Assembly (NCBI RefSeq): GCF_009766065.1
Contig: NZ_LMUE01000002.1
Location: forward strand, 972,347 to 1,036,346
DNA: 64,000 bases
Direction: 5' to 3'
From: Dyella sp. S184
GTDB lineage: Bacteria; Pseudomonadota; Gammaproteobacteria; Xanthomonadales; Rhodanobacteraceae
Shown: positions 63,539 to 64,000 of the stretch, in pieces
Layout of the letters: the number at the start of each line of letters is the position of its first letter
How positions within the stretch are numbered: the stretch's first letter is position 1
Position numbers and translations under genes: made by a program
The notes under the pieces: model-generated
Databases searched by the model: none
Told to the model about the DNA's origin: nothing
Seen by the model: the letters and a program-made list of their open reading frames with translations, nothing else

Positions 63539-64000
63539 GGCGTCACGCCCTCCGCCTGCAGCTCCGTCTCAAACGTGATCAGCTCGCGGATCTCCGGTGT
63601 GCGCAGGCCCACCATCATCGGGTTGCGCACATTCGGCAGGAAGCACAGGTCGAAGATCTCGGTAATGTCGCCCTCGAAACGGATCCAGTGCAGCACATCG
63701 CCATTGGTCAGCGAGATGATCTGCACACCGCACCAGGGCTCGACATCGTGCTGGGTCAGTTCGGCATCCAGCTGCAGACCTTCGAAACGCTGGTTCCTCG
63801 GCTTGGACAAACCCACCGCCGCCGTATTGCCGAAGATCGACAGGCCGCGCACGAACCCGGGCAGGAACGTGTGCGGTACAAACGACTTGGTCGTGAAGTC
63901 CACCCAGCCCAGATGACCGGTACCGGCATTCAATACCCACAGCTTGCCGTTCGCCCAGCGCGGTGAATGCGGCATCGACAGGCCTTCGCAGACGATCTCG
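63535..64000 (-). CDS. TIGR03032-type protein, C-terminal part (partial)
   Basis: A frame open to the right edge of the window, so the N-terminus is missing; about 154 residues are visible. The stretch GLSMPHSPRWANGKLWVLNAGTGHLGWVD, then LPGFVRGLSIFGNTAAVGLSKPR, fits the TIGR03032 (DUF4915-like) family of beta-propeller-like proteins of unknown function. An internal ATG at 63975 is not the start because the conserved region continues upstream of it. It overlaps the EF-hand gene by 4 bp. Confidence 0.85.
   Translation of the reverse strand, partial: EIVCEGLSMPHSPRWANGKLWVLNAGTGHLGWVDFTTKSFVPHTFLPGFVRGLSIFGNTAAVGLSKPRNQRFEGLQLDAELTQHDVEPWCGVQIISLTNGDVLHWIRFEGDITEIFDLCFLPNVRNPMMVGLRTPEIRELITFETELQAEGVTP

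Noticed and set aside
1..64000. CRISPR arrays, transposases, integrases, rRNA genes
   Set aside because: I looked for regular spaced repeats, transposase or integrase motifs and rRNA signatures on both strands and saw none.

Overview
The window looks like a chromosomal segment of a GC-rich gammaproteobacterium of the order Xanthomonadales, most likely Rhodanobacteraceae (Dyella, Rhodanobacter or Frateuria type). This rests on a recJ-rpfE pair near lysS and prfB (part of the Xanthomonas rpf neighbourhood as I remember it), a DUF2058 protein, smc-zipA order and overall codon use. Species is not determinable from the sequence alone. No insertion sequences, prophage genes or CRISPR arrays were seen.

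Layout. (1) 1-6751: molybdenum enzymes. A two-subunit CoxL-type molybdenum hydroxylase (large subunit cut by the left edge) lies divergent from xdhC and mocA maturation genes, followed by a YdeP/FdhF-like molybdopterin oxidoreductase and a small hypothetical gene. (2) 6775-15913, minus strand: molybdate uptake (modABC) and molybdenum cofactor synthesis (moeA2, moaA, moaC, mobA, moaD, a MoaE-MoeB-rhodanese triple fusion, and a second moeA). Most genes overlap or abut. (3) 16117-23831, plus strand: an oxalate/formate-type antiporter followed by a soluble NAD-dependent formate dehydrogenase, fdsGBA-fdhD-fdsD. Regions 1-3 form one locus for making and using molybdenum cofactor in both its cytidine (MocA) and guanine (MobA) forms. 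(4) 23964-34644, minus strand: thirteen genes for small hydrolases, OsmC, DoxX, XapX, amidohydrolase, VOC protein, an outer-membrane protein and pirin. This looks like a stress or detoxification cluster, bounded by a NarL-type response regulator, a multi-PAS sensor kinase and a divergent LysR regulator (34968-39234). (5) 39346-47540: a patatin-like lipoprotein, DUF2058, zipA, smc and a polytopic membrane protein. (6) 47630-58353, minus strand: bolA, yciI, lysS, prfB (with its programmed +1 frameshift), asnB, a SpoIIAA-like protein, recJ, rpfE and an ABC-F ATPase. (7) 58623-64000: a small exported protein, the agmatine-to-putrescine pair aguA/aguB, a TraB-family protein, a tRNA-Leu(UAA), an EF-hand protein and a partial TIGR03032-type gene.

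Two non-coding findings stand out. The tRNA-Leu(UAA) gene at 62553-62870 is split by a 231-nt group I intron with recognisable P1, P2, P7 and P9 elements and a terminal G. Upstream of asnB there is a complete-looking transcription attenuator: a leader peptide with eight Asn codons in an eleven-codon stretch, an intrinsic terminator, and a leader segment that can pair with the terminator's 5' arm. Other notable items are the MoaE-MoeB-rhodanese fusion with a histidine-rich linker, and a 32-bp near-repeat shared between the aguA 5' end and the upstream intergenic region.

All family assignments come from reading motifs by eye; no database search was run.
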